A program made the translations under genes and the position numbers. Of a stretch of DNA of 64,000 bases, positions 8,147-17,023 are shown one piece after another (position 1 is the stretch's first letter; each line of letters opens with the position of its first letter). The notes beneath the pieces are model-generated. The model saw only the letters and a program-made list of their open reading frames with translations. It had not been told where the DNA came from and made no database searches. This DNA is from Pirellulales bacterium (GTDB lineage Bacteria; Planctomycetota; Planctomycetia; Pirellulales; UBA1268). The stretch lies in NCBI GenBank assembly GCA_018401745.1, contig JAGYJY010000013.1, positions 62,001 through 126,000 of the forward strand. Reading direction: 5' to 3'.

Positions 8147-11008
8147 TCAGTCGATGAACTGAAACTCCGCGGTTGCCAGCACGGCCTGGGCAAGCCGCGC
8201 ATGGCGGTCGAAGCTGGTGTGCGGCTCCGTGGTGGTCTTGCCATCGCCGCTTGAAGAACCGGCGGAGGCCTCCGACGCCAGCCAGGCCAGGGCCGTTGTC
8301 CGCTCGGCGTCGGTCGGGGTGCGGGAGAGAGCGGCCCTCCAGAGCCGGATCACAAACTCGTTTCCATCGCCCTCGCCAGCCTCGGCCAGGGCCCGCTGAG
8401 CCAGCCGTCGGGAGGCCTCAACCACCAACGGGGAGTTGAGCACGGCCAGCGACTGCTGGGGCACCGTGGTCTGCGACCGCACATGCACAGCAGTGTCGGG
8501 GTTGGCGATATCGAAGATTCGCAGCATGCCCGGCACGTCCTGCCGGTCGAGGCGGGCATAGAGCGATCGCACGGCCAGGTTCTCGACATTGAGCGGATCG
8601 ACACCCGGACCTCCGTCGCGGCTGGGGTCGAGCGATCCTGCGGCTGCAGCCAGGCTGTCTCTCCAGGCCTCCCAGGGGAGCCGCCGCCTGTTGGCCCGGG
8701 CGAAGAGCCGGTTGTCAGGGTCGATCTCACGCAGGTCGTCTCGCAGTTCGCTCGATTGCTGCCAGCTGCGGCTGATCACGATCTCTCGGTGCAGCCACCG
8801 CAGGCTCCATTTCCCTTCGTGCACGAATCGCCAGGCCAGGTCATCGAGAAGGTCGGCATGGGCCGGCGGCTCTCCCCGCAGCCCAAGGTCGCCAGGCGTG
8901 TCGACAAAGCCGCGGCCGACATGATGCCGCCAGGCCCAGTCGACAATCAGTCGCGACGCCAGCGGGTTGGATTCCGCCGTGATCACCTCTGCCAGCTGGA
9001 GCCTGCCGCTGCTGCCCTCAGCTGCCTCAGCACCGCCGAGCACGGTGGGCATACGACGCGGAACGACGTCGCCTGGCCGGCCTGGATTGCCGCGGAGAAG
9101 CAGGCGGCTGTCGTGCACCGACGCATCGACGAGCACCATAGCCCGTGGCGGCCCCCCCGGAGCTTTCGCCTGATGGCGGGTGATGTCGCGGTTTCGCTTG
9201 CGGAGTTCGGTGCGTTCCTCTCGCCGAGCAACCCGCATCGCCTCCTCCGGCAGCACCACCAACGGCGCTCCGGGCACGGTGAGCGTGTGACGAATCGCCT
9301 CCAGCGCCGGCGTGTCGTCGCTGCTGCCTGCTGCGGCCGAAGCCCGCATGACGACGCGGCCGTAGGCCTCCGCGAGCGACCGAGGCGTGTTGGGCCGTGC
9401 GGAGAGCATCTCGGCCCGAATGGCTTCGTTGATCGTGCCGGTCGCCGATCCCTGCTCCCAGGCTGCGAGCACGGCCTGCACCGACTCAGCAAAGACATCG
9501 TCGCCGAGCGAACGCACCTGGGCCCAGAGGCCGAGGATGGGGTGGGCGTTGTCTGCTCCTTCAATCGTGCGGGTCAGTCGATCGATCAGCAGCTGCTGCA
9601 GCTCGTAGCCGTCCTCCAAGACGGGCGTGCGGCCGCCGGCGGTGCGGGGAAGCGGGCGGGAGGTCTCAGCGAAGTAGTCGGCGGCATGCGAGATCGCTTC
9701 ACGGGTGGCCCGCTCGTAGACGGCCTGCGTGTGCTCAACAATCTTCTGCTCAAGCTCCGCCATCGCCGCAGCGAACGCTTCCGCTTCTGGTCCTGGTGGC
9801 GGATCACCGATCACCGGAAGGTCTTCAGGGATGGTGGAGCTGGCAAAAATGCCGTGCAGGGCGTAGTAGTCTGCCGCTGTCACCGGCTCGTATTTGTGGT
9901 CGTGGCAGCGGGCGCAGGCTACTGTCAGGCCCATCAGGCCGCGGGTCACCAGGTCGATGCGGTCGTCGATGATGTCGTGGGTGTTGCCCAGAAATGTGCG
10001 GCCCACCGTCAGGAAGCCGAGGGCTGCCAGATCGGCCGGCTCGACGGCCGGCTCGACGAGATCCGCCGCCAGCTGCAGCGTGACAAAGCGGTCGTAAGCC
10101 ATGTCGTTGTGGAAGGCGTCGACGACCCAGTCGCGGTAGGTCCAGGCAAAGGGATAGCCGCTCTCCTGGCCGTCGAAGGCATAGCCCATCGTGTCGGCAT
10201 ACCGGGCCAGATCGAGCCAGCGTCGCGCCCAGTGCTCGGCATGCTGCCGTGAGGCCAGCAGCTGGTCGACCAAAGCGGCGTAGGCTTCGTCAGACGGGTC
10301 GCTGGAGAACGCCTCGACCGCATCCGCCGGCGGGGGCAGGCCGGTCAGATCAAACCAGAGCCGACGCACGAGAACCTCCGGAGCCGCTGGCGGCGACGGC
10401 TCCACGCCGGCAGCAGCGGCGTCGTGCAAGAGAAAGCGATCGATCCGCCCATTCCACTGCTGGGCGATGGCAGCGTCGACACCTGCGGGGATCGGCGGGA
10501 GGTCGTGCTGCCGAGGCTGCTGCAGCGACCAGTGGCTTTCGAGCGCCGATGCGATCCGCGACTCCATGTCGCGTGGCGCCGCCGAAGGATCACCATCGCG
10601 GCCACTGCCCGGTCCGCTCCATGGCAACCCGCGAGACACCCAGGCCTCGAGCACGGCGACCTCTTCGGCGGAGAGCGGCTCATCAGGTGGCATGGCCAGG
10701 TCGTCAACACGGCGGGCCGCCTTCACGAGTCGGCTGGCATCCGCATCACTCGCAATCGCTGCGGGGCCGGAAATGCCCCCCGTCACCACCGCCGGCAGGC
10801 TGTCGAGCCGCAGCCCACCCTCGCTGGTGTCGCCGGCATGGCAGTCGTGGCACTTGGCAACGAGCAGCGGCCGGACCTGCGTTTCAAAGAACGCGGCGGC
10901 CTCGGCGTCTGGTGGAGCAGGGAGATTTTCGGCGACGGCCGTTCGCTGGATGCCGACAGGAAGCAGGATGCCCGCGAAGAGCAGGCCGAAAGCAAGGCGA
11001 TTCTGCAT
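8147..11008 (-). CDS. PSCyt1/DUF1549/DUF1553 (PSD1) planctomycete cytochrome-like protein
   Basis: Secreted protein of 953 residues. I chose ATG 11008 (MQNRLAFG) because a signal peptide follows directly; the open frame upstream is repeat DNA. Domains in order: signal peptide (1-25), PSCyt1 with a CHDCH haem-binding motif near residue 55, DUF1549 (WNGRIDRFL through HWARRWLDLARYADT) with a second CARCHDHK motif, and DUF1553 in the C-terminal third (NPLASRLIVDWAWRHHVGRG, ANRRRLPWEAWRD). The CxxCH motifs suggest c-type haem and an exported redox role. It forms an operon with the DUF1501 gene. Confidence 0.9.
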   Translation of the reverse strand: MQNRLAFGLLFAGILLPVGIQRTAVAENLPAPPDAEAAAFFETQVRPLLVAKCHDCHAGDTSEGGLRLDSLPAVVTGGISGPAAIASDADASRLVKAARRVDDLAMPPDEPLSAEEVAVLEAWVSRGLPWSGPGSGRDGDPSAAPRDMESRIASALESHWSLQQPRQHDLPPIPAGVDAAIAQQWNGRIDRFLLHDAAAAGVEPSPPAAPEVLVRRLWFDLTGLPPPADAVEAFSSDPSDEAYAALVDQLLASRQHAEHWARRWLDLARYADTMGYAFDGQESGYPFAWTYRDWVVDAFHNDMAYDRFVTLQLAADLVEPAVEPADLAALGFLTVGRTFLGNTHDIIDDRIDLVTRGLMGLTVACARCHDHKYEPVTAADYYALHGIFASSTIPEDLPVIGDPPPGPEAEAFAAAMAELEQKIVEHTQAVYERATREAISHAADYFAETSRPLPRTAGGRTPVLEDGYELQQLLIDRLTRTIEGADNAHPILGLWAQVRSLGDDVFAESVQAVLAAWEQGSATGTINEAIRAEMLSARPNTPRSLAEAYGRVVMRASAAAGSSDDTPALEAIRHTLTVPGAPLVVLPEEAMRVARREERTELRKRNRDITRHQAKAPGGPPRAMVLVDASVHDSRLLLRGNPGRPGDVVPRRMPTVLGGAEAAEGSSGRLQLAEVITAESNPLASRLIVDWAWRHHVGRGFVDTPGDLGLRGEPPAHADLLDDLAWRFVHEGKWSLRWLHREIVISRSWQQSSELRDDLREIDPDNRLFARANRRRLPWEAWRDSLAAAAGSLDPSRDGGPGVDPLNVENLAVRSLYARLDRQDVPGMLRIFDIANPDTAVHVRSQTTVPQQSLAVLNSPLVVEASRRLAQRALAEAGEGDGNEFVIRLWRAALSRTPTDAERTTALAWLASEASAGSSSGDGKTTTEPHTSFDRHARLAQAVLATAEFQFID

Positions 11009-11092
11009 GCGGTGTCGTTCCGGGGTGCTGACCAACCAGTCTTCTCTTACTCGGAAATTATAGTCGCGGGACGCCAGGTTCGTTGGTGGGTC

Positions 11093-11309
11093 GCTCGGGG
11101 TGAGCCCGGGCCGATGAGCCGGGCGCTCGGGGTCGCTCGGGGTGAGCCCAGCCGATTCGCCGAGCGTTCGGGCGCTCGGGTGAGCCAAGCCGATTCGCCG
11201 AGCGTTCGCTTCGCCATCCTGGCTTCGCTCACTCGTGCATTCTCGCTTTCGCCCTCCGGGCTGCGCTCGACTGCAAGGCCGGCTCATTCGGCCCGGGCTC
11301 ACCCCTCGC
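11093..11309. repeat. MITE-like element: about 30-bp terminal inverted repeats, internal direct repeats
   Basis: The left arm 11093-11122 and the right arm 11279-11309 are reverse complements apart from about two mismatches and one extra base; both contain GGGGTGAGCCCGGGCCG. Inside the left half are tandem-like direct repeats: GCCGATTCGCCGAGCGTTCG occurs at 11151-11170 and again at 11189-11208, and TCGCTCGGGGTGAGCCC occurs near 11091 and 11132. It has no coding capacity. The structure fits a small non-autonomous mobile repeat or an extended RNA/DNA hairpin. No target-site duplication was established. Confidence 0.6.
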
Positions 11310-11443
11310 TTACGTTGTGAAAGGCCGGCCTGTCCGCCGCAGGAGCGGCGGTCTGCGGCCGGTCAAAAACCTTGGCTTTTTGACGGGCTGCTCTAGCCTG
11401 CGAAGGCCAGGATGGCTTCGCAGGCGTGAAGCGAGCGCGGAAG

Positions 11444-11516
11444 CGGGACGGGTCTTCGGGTGCCTCAGGCACCTCGGCTTCGCCGAGGCCGCTTCGCGGC
11501 CCGAGGACCCGTCCCG
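11444..11516. repeat. Cloverleaf-like nested palindrome
   Basis: The outer arms 11444-11460 and 11500-11516 pair over 16 of 17 positions (CGGGACGGGTC type). They enclose three abutting hairpins: GGTGCC/GGCACC (11459-11473), CTCGGC/GCCGAG (11473-11487) and GCCGC/GCGGC (11488-11500), each with a three-base loop. The result is a four-way junction. It is not a tRNA: there is no anticodon loop or T-loop. It could be a REP/BIME-like repeat. Confidence 0.65.
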
Positions 11517-11563
11517 TTCCCTGCGGCCGGGGAGGGGGAGAGAGCGGGAGGTTCGGCGGACCT

Positions 11564-12190
11564 TCAGAGCAGCTCGAGGATGGCGCGGGCCATGTCGGCT
11601 TCGTCGCGGGGGCGGTAGCCCGCCCAGGCGGCGCGGACGAGGCCGTCGGGGCCGATCAGGTAGGTGGTGGGAAAGGCGTTGAAGCCGAGGGTTTCAGCGA
11701 CGGTCATGCGGGCAAAGCCGTCGGGATCGGCCCAGGTGTCGAGATCGAGCTTTTGCTTGGTGAGAAATGCCTGCGTGGATGTGCGGATCTCATCGAGGTC
11801 GTCTGGGCCGCCCGGGCCACACGACACGGCGAGCAGCTGAAACCTCGGTTCGTCGGCCAGCCGGGCGGCCAGCCGAGCGATGCCTGGCAGTTCGCGACGG
11901 CACGGAGGGCACCACGTGCCCCAGAAGTTGAGCAGGGTGATCTTGCCTGTGATCGCCGGCGGAGGTGCAGACGGGTCGCTGAGGGAGACCAGCGGCATCT
12001 GGCCGACCGGTCGACCTACCGACGCATGGCCTTGGGGGGAGTCGCAGCCGGGCAACACGATCGCTGCTGCCGCCAGCACCAGTGCCGCTGAAGGCATCGC
12101 TCGCCAGAACGGACCCGTCGGCGGGCTGGAGAAACGCAGACGCTGTCGCCGATGGAGGCAGCGGGGACCAAGAGAGTGATCGTGTATCAT
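11564..12190 (-). CDS. TlpA-like thioredoxin-fold lipoprotein
   Basis: Periplasmic thiol:disulfide oxidoreductase of about 208 residues. ATG 12190 gives a basic N-region, a hydrophobic stretch (SAALVLAAAAIVLPGC) and a lipobox Cys, so it is probably a lipoprotein; ATG 12097 is an alternative start. The catalytic motif is GTWCPPC, followed by RRELPGIARLAARL. The cis-Pro segment is FPTTYLIGPDG. It resembles TlpA/ResA proteins that reduce apocytochrome or other exported thiols, which fits the exported CxxCH protein next door, although the two genes are separated by the repeat island. It is divergent from the CYTH gene. Confidence 0.87.
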   Translation of the reverse strand: MIHDHSLGPRCLHRRQRLRFSSPPTGPFWRAMPSAALVLAAAAIVLPGCDSPQGHASVGRPVGQMPLVSLSDPSAPPPAITGKITLLNFWGTWCPPCRRELPGIARLAARLADEPRFQLLAVSCGPGGPDDLDEIRTSTQAFLTKQKLDLDTWADPDGFARMTVAETLGFNAFPTTYLIGPDGLVRAAWAGYRPRDEADMARAILELL

Positions 12191-12261
12191 CGCGGTTGCC
12201 GAGAGAGAATGTGGAGAACGGGGCAGAGCCTGCGGGCGGGAACGCGGAAGGACAGTCTCAA

Positions 12262-12816
12262 GTGTACGAAGTCGAGCTGAAGTTTCCCGTTGCCGACGCC
12301 TCGGCGATGGAGCAGAAACTGATCGGGCTGGCGGCCCGCTTTCGCGAGCCAGCTGAGCAGACAGACCGCTACTTTCTCCATCCATGCCGCGACTTCGCCC
12401 GCACGGATGAGGCTCTGCGGCTGCGCCGCGTGGGTGACGAGGTTGAACTGACCTGGAAAGGGCCTCGCATCGACTCGGCGGCCAAGACGCGGCAGGAGAT
12501 CCTGCTGCCGCTGCCCTCGGGCCACCGCACCGTTGACGAGTGGACCGAGCTGCTCTCAGCACTCGGCTTCCGGGTGCTCGCCGAAGTCGTCAAGCGGCGG
12601 CATGCCGCCCGCATTCTCTGGCAGGGCGCCGAGGTCGACGCTGCGATCGACCATGTGGAAGGCCTCGGCAACTTTCTGGAGCTTGAGATCCTCGCGCAGC
12701 AGGGAGAGATCCCGGTGGCAACAGCCTGCATCGAGTCGCTGGCGCGTGAGCTCCAGTGTGGTGCGTCGGAGCGACGGAGTTATCTCGAGCTGCAGATCGA
12801 GGCCCGTCTGGGGTGA
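12262..12816 (+). CDS. CYTH-domain (class IV adenylate cyclase-like / triphosphate tunnel) protein
   Basis: Protein of 184 residues starting at GTG 12262 with GGAAGGA nine bases upstream; an in-frame GTG at 12211 is an alternative. The N-terminus has the CYTH signature ExExK (YEVELKF). Tunnel residues appear in DEALRLRR, ELTWKGPR and RHAARILW...DHVEGLGNFLELEI. The family includes class IV adenylate cyclases and inorganic or thiamine triphosphatases; the substrate cannot be told from sequence alone. Its TGA overlaps the GTG of the following MFS gene (12813-12816), so the two are probably translationally coupled. Confidence 0.85.
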   Translation: MYEVELKFPVADASAMEQKLIGLAARFREPAEQTDRYFLHPCRDFARTDEALRLRRVGDEVELTWKGPRIDSAAKTRQEILLPLPSGHRTVDEWTELLSALGFRVLAEVVKRRHAARILWQGAEVDAAIDHVEGLGNFLELEILAQQGEIPVATACIESLARELQCGASERRSYLELQIEARLG

Positions 12817-14123
12817 GACGCACGGCCGCAGGCCAGCAGATTGGGCCAGAGATTCCGCCGGAGGAGCATTCACCGCAGCGTGTGCAGCGGAACCTGCTTG
12901 TGATCGCGGCCTACCAGGTGACGGTGCGGATCGGCTGGATCTTCAAGACAGAGACGATCATCATGCCGGCCATCCTCGATGCGGTGGCCGACGCAGGCTT
13001 TCTGCGGGGCATGCTGCCGGTGATCGGTCGCTTCGGCCAGAGCCTTCCGCCGCTGGCCTTTGCCAGCCGGCTGTCGCGAATGCCGCTGAAGAAGCGGCCG
13101 CTTGTGGTAACCACGCTGGCGTTGGCGAGCTGCTTTGGCCTGCTGGCGGCAGCCTGGTCGGTCCTGGCAGGCAGGCATCCGCTGCTCCTGGCAGTGATCT
13201 ATCTCACGCTCTATGCGGGCTTCGCGGTGAGCAATGGGCTCAACCTGCTGGTGCTCGCGACCCTGCAGGGCAAGCTCGTGCCAGTCGCCAGCCGGGGCCG
13301 ACTGATGCTCCTCAACACCACCGTGGGGAGTGTGCTGGCGATTGCGGCTGCGGTTGTTTTGCTCGGGCCATGGCTCGAGGCGGGGGAGTCGGCCTTTGAC
13401 AACATCTTTCTCACAACGGCGGTGTTCTTCGCGCTCGCGGCGTTTGTGCCGATGCTGATTCACGAGCCGGCGACGCTCTCGGAGTCCGCCGCCGACTCGG
13501 GCCGAAGAGGCCAGGGGATTGCCGCGGCTCTCCGCAGCTGGAAAGCCATGCTCTCGGCAGACCCTGGGCTCGCCAGACTCTGCCTGGTGGCGATGTTTTT
13601 TTCCGTGGCGCTGTTCCTCTTTCCGCACTACCAGGCCTTCGCCCGCGATCGCCTGGGCACCCAGCTGCCGAGTCTGCTCAGCTGGGTTGTCGTGCAGAAC
13701 GTGGCTACGGGGCTGGCGAGTGTGGTGGCTGGCCCCGCCACCGACCGCCGCGGCACGCGGATCGTGCTGGTGGGGCTGTTGGCCTGCACGGCCATCACGC
13801 CGCTGCTGGTCGTCGGGCTTTCGCTGCTGCCACACGCCACCGCGGGACAGCTGTTTTGGCTCGTTTACGTGCCGCTGGGGATCAATCCGATCTTGATGCG
13901 GACATTCAGCAACGCCGCACTCGAACTGGCCCCGGATCTTGCCTCGCAGCCGCGGTATGTGAGCCTGGTTGGAGTTGCTTTGGCCGCCCCTTTCGTGGTG
14001 TCTCCAGGTGTCGGATTTCTGGTGGATGTGATCGGTTTTCAGCCCGTGTTCCTTGGAGGCACTGTGGTGATCGGCCTGGGGGTTAGCCTGGCCCTCGGAC
14101 TTCCAGAGCCTCGGAACCGGTGA
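12813..14123 (+). CDS. MFS-family membrane transporter
   Basis: Integral membrane protein of 436 residues with about 12 hydrophobic segments in two halves joined by a cytoplasmic loop around residue 230 (SESAADSGRRGQG). I chose GTG 12813, which overlaps the CYTH stop codon as GTGA. MFS-like turn motifs appear as GPATDRRGTR and in the first half near SRLSRMPLKKRP. No substrate-specific signature was recognised. Coupling to the CYTH gene is the only functional hint. Confidence 0.83.
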   Translation: MRRTAAGQQIGPEIPPEEHSPQRVQRNLLVIAAYQVTVRIGWIFKTETIIMPAILDAVADAGFLRGMLPVIGRFGQSLPPLAFASRLSRMPLKKRPLVVTTLALASCFGLLAAAWSVLAGRHPLLLAVIYLTLYAGFAVSNGLNLLVLATLQGKLVPVASRGRLMLLNTTVGSVLAIAAAVVLLGPWLEAGESAFDNIFLTTAVFFALAAFVPMLIHEPATLSESAADSGRRGQGIAAALRSWKAMLSADPGLARLCLVAMFFSVALFLFPHYQAFARDRLGTQLPSLLSWVVVQNVATGLASVVAGPATDRRGTRIVLVGLLACTAITPLLVVGLSLLPHATAGQLFWLVYVPLGINPILMRTFSNAALELAPDLASQPRYVSLVGVALAAPFVVSPGVGFLVDVIGFQPVFLGGTVVIGLGVSLALGLPEPRNR

Positions 14124-14239
14124 GGGATCGCTTGCGGTGACCGGCGTGCCGCTCCTAGGCTACGAGGCTGTGGAGGGTCTCTGTGGACTGTTGCCGCAGA
14201 GAACGGATGCCAACATTTTCCTTTGAGGAGTCGCGAATC

Positions 14240-14695
14240 ATGCGATTTCGTGCGTTAGTGTCTTTCGTTGCGGTCGCTGCCGTTGTCACGGCATCGATTG
14301 CTTTTGCTGCTGCCAAGAAGCCTGCCGACTGCAGCTGCCCGATCTCGGGTCAGCCAGCCAAGGCCGACAAGTCGGCCGAACTGGATGGCGGCAAGGTCTA
14401 TTTCTGCTGCGGCAACTGCCAGGCTGCTTTCAAGAAGGCTCCCGAGGAGCATGCTGCCAAGGCTCACCTGCAGATGGTGGCCACCGGTGAACTGGTGCAG
14501 ACCGGCTGCCCGTTCAACGGCCGCGACGTGAACCCATCGACAGTGATCACGATCGGTGATGCTGAGGTCGGTTTCTGCTGCAACAACTGCAAGGGCAAGG
14601 CAGAGAAGGCGGAAGGCGATGATCAGATCGCGCTTGTCTTCGGTGATATCTCCAAGGGCTTCAAGACGCCCGCCGAGCTCGAAAAGGCCAAGTGA
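14240..14695 (+). CDS. Secreted protein with two TRASH/YHS-like Cys modules
   Basis: A 151-residue exported protein. ATG 14240 follows GAGGAG at nine bases; the first 22 residues form a signal peptide ending in AFAAA. Two similar modules follow: CSCPISG...YFCCGNCQAAF and TGCPFNGRDV...GFCCNNCKGKA. The spacing of an isolated CP pair and a later FCCxNC resembles TRASH/YHS domains that bind metals in metal sensors and P-type ATPases. A periplasmic metal-binding role is therefore inferred. The gene is monocistronic, with a strong terminator 68 bases after its stop. Confidence 0.8.
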   Translation: MRFRALVSFVAVAAVVTASIAFAAAKKPADCSCPISGQPAKADKSAELDGGKVYFCCGNCQAAFKKAPEEHAAKAHLQMVATGELVQTGCPFNGRDVNPSTVITIGDAEVGFCCNNCKGKAEKAEGDDQIALVFGDISKGFKTPAELEKAK

Positions 14696-14763
14696 GTTGG
14701 CCTTCGTCCAAAGGCCTGCGGTGAAAAACTGACCTAGGGCCGTCTGGCGGTCATCGACATACT

Positions 14764-14801
14764 CCGTGGGAGAAGCAGGTGTTTCTCCCACGGGGTTTTT
14801 T
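14764..14801 (+). terminator. Rho-independent terminator
   Basis: A perfect 11-bp stem (14764-14774 with 14783-14793, CCGTGGGAGAA type) with an 8-base loop, followed by a T6 tract at 14796-14801. It ends the TRASH-like gene and shows that lpxB is transcribed separately, or that its start lies beyond 14801. Confidence 0.9.
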
Positions 14802-16117
14802 GTGCGCCGCCCACCGACAGCACGACATGGCCAGCCGGACCGGCAGGGCAGCCGCCGTCTGCGGGTGTTTCTCTCCGCCGGTGAACCATCTGGTGACCAC
14901 CATGCGGCAGCCCTCCTCGAGGCGATCCGCAGGATTCGCCCGGATGCTGCGTTTGTTGGCCTCGGGGGCCTCAGCTGGCAGCAGCAGGCTGTTCGCTGGT
15001 GGCGGATCTCACCAGCCTGGCGGTGATGTGGTTTCTCAGGGTGATCCTCAATATCCACCGCTTCGTCGACCTGGCTCGGCGGGCAGAACGATCGTTTCTC
15101 GATGACCGTCCCGATGTGCTGGTGATGGTCGACTTTCCCGGATTTCACTGGTGGCTCGCTTGGCGTGCCAGGCGGCATGGCATTCCGGTGGTCTTCTACT
15201 GCCCGCCACAGATCTGGGCCTGGGCGAGTTGGAGGAGCCGTAAAATGCGGCGGCTCGTCGACCGGGTGCTCGCCGCGCTTCCTTTTGAGCAGGACTGGTT
15301 TGCGTCGCGGGGCATCGATTCGACGCTTGTGGGCCATCCCTTCTTTGATGACGTCATTGCTCGCCACGATCACGACCGCCAGGCGAGCAAGGCCACGCCA
15401 GCCGATCCGTCGCGCGACGACGCGGCTGTGGTGCTGATTCTGCCAGGCTCGCGGAGCCAGGAGATTGAGGCCAACCTGGGAACCCTCGTGGAGGCCGCCG
15501 GGAAGGTCGTCGGGCAGTGCCCGCAGGCACAGCCAGTGATCGGCGCTCTGCACGCCCGGCATGCTCTGCGGATTCGGCGGGAGCTCGACCGCCGCGGGCT
15601 CTCGATTCCCATCGAGGTGGGCAAGACGCGGGAGCTGATCGGCCGTGCCGCCGCGGCGCTCGCTGTCAGCGGGTCGGTGTCGCTGGAGCTGCTGGCAGCA
15701 CGGGTGCCGACGGTGATTGTCTATCGCGTCAGCGGCTTTGCCTACGTTGTGCAGAGCTGGCTTCGGCATGCCCGCTTTTTCACCCTGGTCAACCTGTTGG
15801 CTGTTGACGACCCGATCGGTCGGCCCCAAGGCCAGTGGCTTCCGCCGAGGGCGGTCGAGCCGGCTGATTCAGATGCCGTCTATCCGGAGTATCTCTGTGT
15901 GCAGAATCCGGCTGAGCAGCTGGCGGGGCATGTGATTGAATGGCTGCAGCATGAGCCCACGCGACAGGCGGTGGTGAAGCGTCTGGACGAGGTCGCGGCA
16001 ACGGTGTCGCACGGTGGCTCGGCTGAGCGGGCTGCAGCTGCAGTGGTGGAGATCGCCGAGACGCCGGCGACGCTGCCGCACCCTCAGCTACAGGCCGACT
16101 CGATCTGCGCGGCATAA
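14802..16117 (+). CDS. lpxB: Lipid-A-disaccharide synthase, broken by one frameshift
   Basis: Glycosyltransferase (GT19) that condenses UDP-2,3-diacylglucosamine with lipid X in lipid A synthesis at the inner membrane. The N-terminal part reads FLSAGEPSGDHHAAALLEAI; the second frame continues DLTSLAVMWFLRVILNI, VDFPGFHWWLA, FYCPPQIWAWASWR and VGHPFFD. One G is missing from the run at 14964-14968; restoring it gives the family's GGPQLAAAGC junction and a protein of about 438 residues if GTG 14802 is the start. GTG 14865 (V-FLSAGEP) is an alternative start. The organism therefore makes a lipid A outer membrane. Confidence 0.88.
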
Positions 16118-16205
16118 TGCCGACCGTCGGCGGTGCAGCGGATCATCGTCGGGAAGAGAGCGGCTAGGCCACTGCCGCATGGCTCCTTGTGAGAAAGTTC
16201 CACGC

Positions 16206-16970
16206 ATGTTCACTTCCGAACCACAGCCGACGCCCGCAGACCTTGCCTTTCGGCTGGCAGGCATTTCCGTGCGGGTATCGGCCTGGTTCTGGGCCGTGGC
16301 GGCGCTGCTGGGCTGGGGTGTCTGCCGGGCGGCGGCAGGCGGGGATCAGCGGCAGCTGCTGGCGTATCTTGCGATCTGGGTGGGCGTGGTCTTTGTCTCC
16401 ATCCTGATTCATGAGATGGGGCATGCCCTCGCCTATCGCCGCTTTGGCATCGACAGCCGCGTGGTGCTGGTGCAGTTCGGTGGGATCACGATTCCGCAGC
16501 AGTGGGGCGGCCAGAGCATCCGCCGGCCAGCAGAGCGGATTGCGGTCTCGGCGGCCGGACCGCTTGCGCAGCTGGCGTTCACCGTGGCGATCGTGGCGAT
16601 TCTCAAAGCAGGCGGCTACCGTGTGCCATTTCCCTTCGAAGCGATCGGCGAGTCGCTCGGCCTCTTTGAGGGGAAACTGTTTCAGTCGAAGATGCTCGCC
16701 ATCACGATCTGGTTTCTCTTGCAGGTCAACATCTTCTGGCCGCTGCTCAATCTGCTGCCGGTGCCACCACTCGACGGTGGGCAGATCATGCGGGAGGGGC
16801 TCCTGATGGCTGGCGTGGCCGATGCCACCCGCACGGCGACGATCGTCGGCATGGTCACCGGTGGTGCAGTCGCATGGTGGGCCTTCAACAACGGCCAGAC
16901 ATACATGGCGGTGCTCTTCGTCGTGCTTGCCGTCTCGTGCTACCAAAGCCTGCGGGGCCCGTGGCGGTAG
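16206..16970 (+). CDS. Site-2-protease-family (M50) intramembrane metalloprotease
   Basis: Membrane protein of 254 residues. Start ATG 16206 (MFTSEP); ATG 16179 is a possible longer start. The zinc site is HEMGH in the third hydrophobic segment (about residue 70), and the second conserved element is NLLPVPPLDGGQI, which supplies the Asp ligand. There is no PDZ or CBS domain, so it belongs to the short M50 group whose targets are usually unknown. It ends tail-to-tail with mrp. Confidence 0.88.
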   Translation: MFTSEPQPTPADLAFRLAGISVRVSAWFWAVAALLGWGVCRAAAGGDQRQLLAYLAIWVGVVFVSILIHEMGHALAYRRFGIDSRVVLVQFGGITIPQQWGGQSIRRPAERIAVSAAGPLAQLAFTVAIVAILKAGGYRVPFPFEAIGESLGLFEGKLFQSKMLAITIWFLLQVNIFWPLLNLLPVPPLDGGQIMREGLLMAGVADATRTATIVGMVTGGAVAWWAFNNGQTYMAVLFVVLAVSCYQSLRGPWR

Positions 16971-17023
16971 GCCGCCTCCGCCGCTGACTGCGATCGCTGC
17001 GTGATAGGCAGCGTCGACTGCGG

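Larger units (their letters stand above)
11009..11563. other. Gene-free repeat and hairpin island
   Basis: A 555-base stretch without a credible gene between two minus-strand genes. It holds a 217-base element with long terminal inverted repeats (listed separately), a perfect 8-bp hairpin at 11362-11369/11377-11384 (GTCAAAAA stem) and a cloverleaf-like nested palindrome (listed separately). Open frames across it have low-complexity, Arg-rich translations and are not believed. Confidence 0.7.

Noticed and set aside
8483..10252. Open frame of 589 codons on the plus strand
   Set aside because: Antisense to the PSD1 gene; Arg/Gln/Gly-rich, no motif.
11444..11516. Cloverleaf fold taken as a possible tRNA
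   Set aside because: All three inner loops are three bases; there is no anticodon loop, T-loop or acceptor end.
14255..15829. Open frame of 524 codons on the minus strand
   Set aside because: Antisense to the TRASH-like gene and lpxB, and crosses the terminator at 14764.
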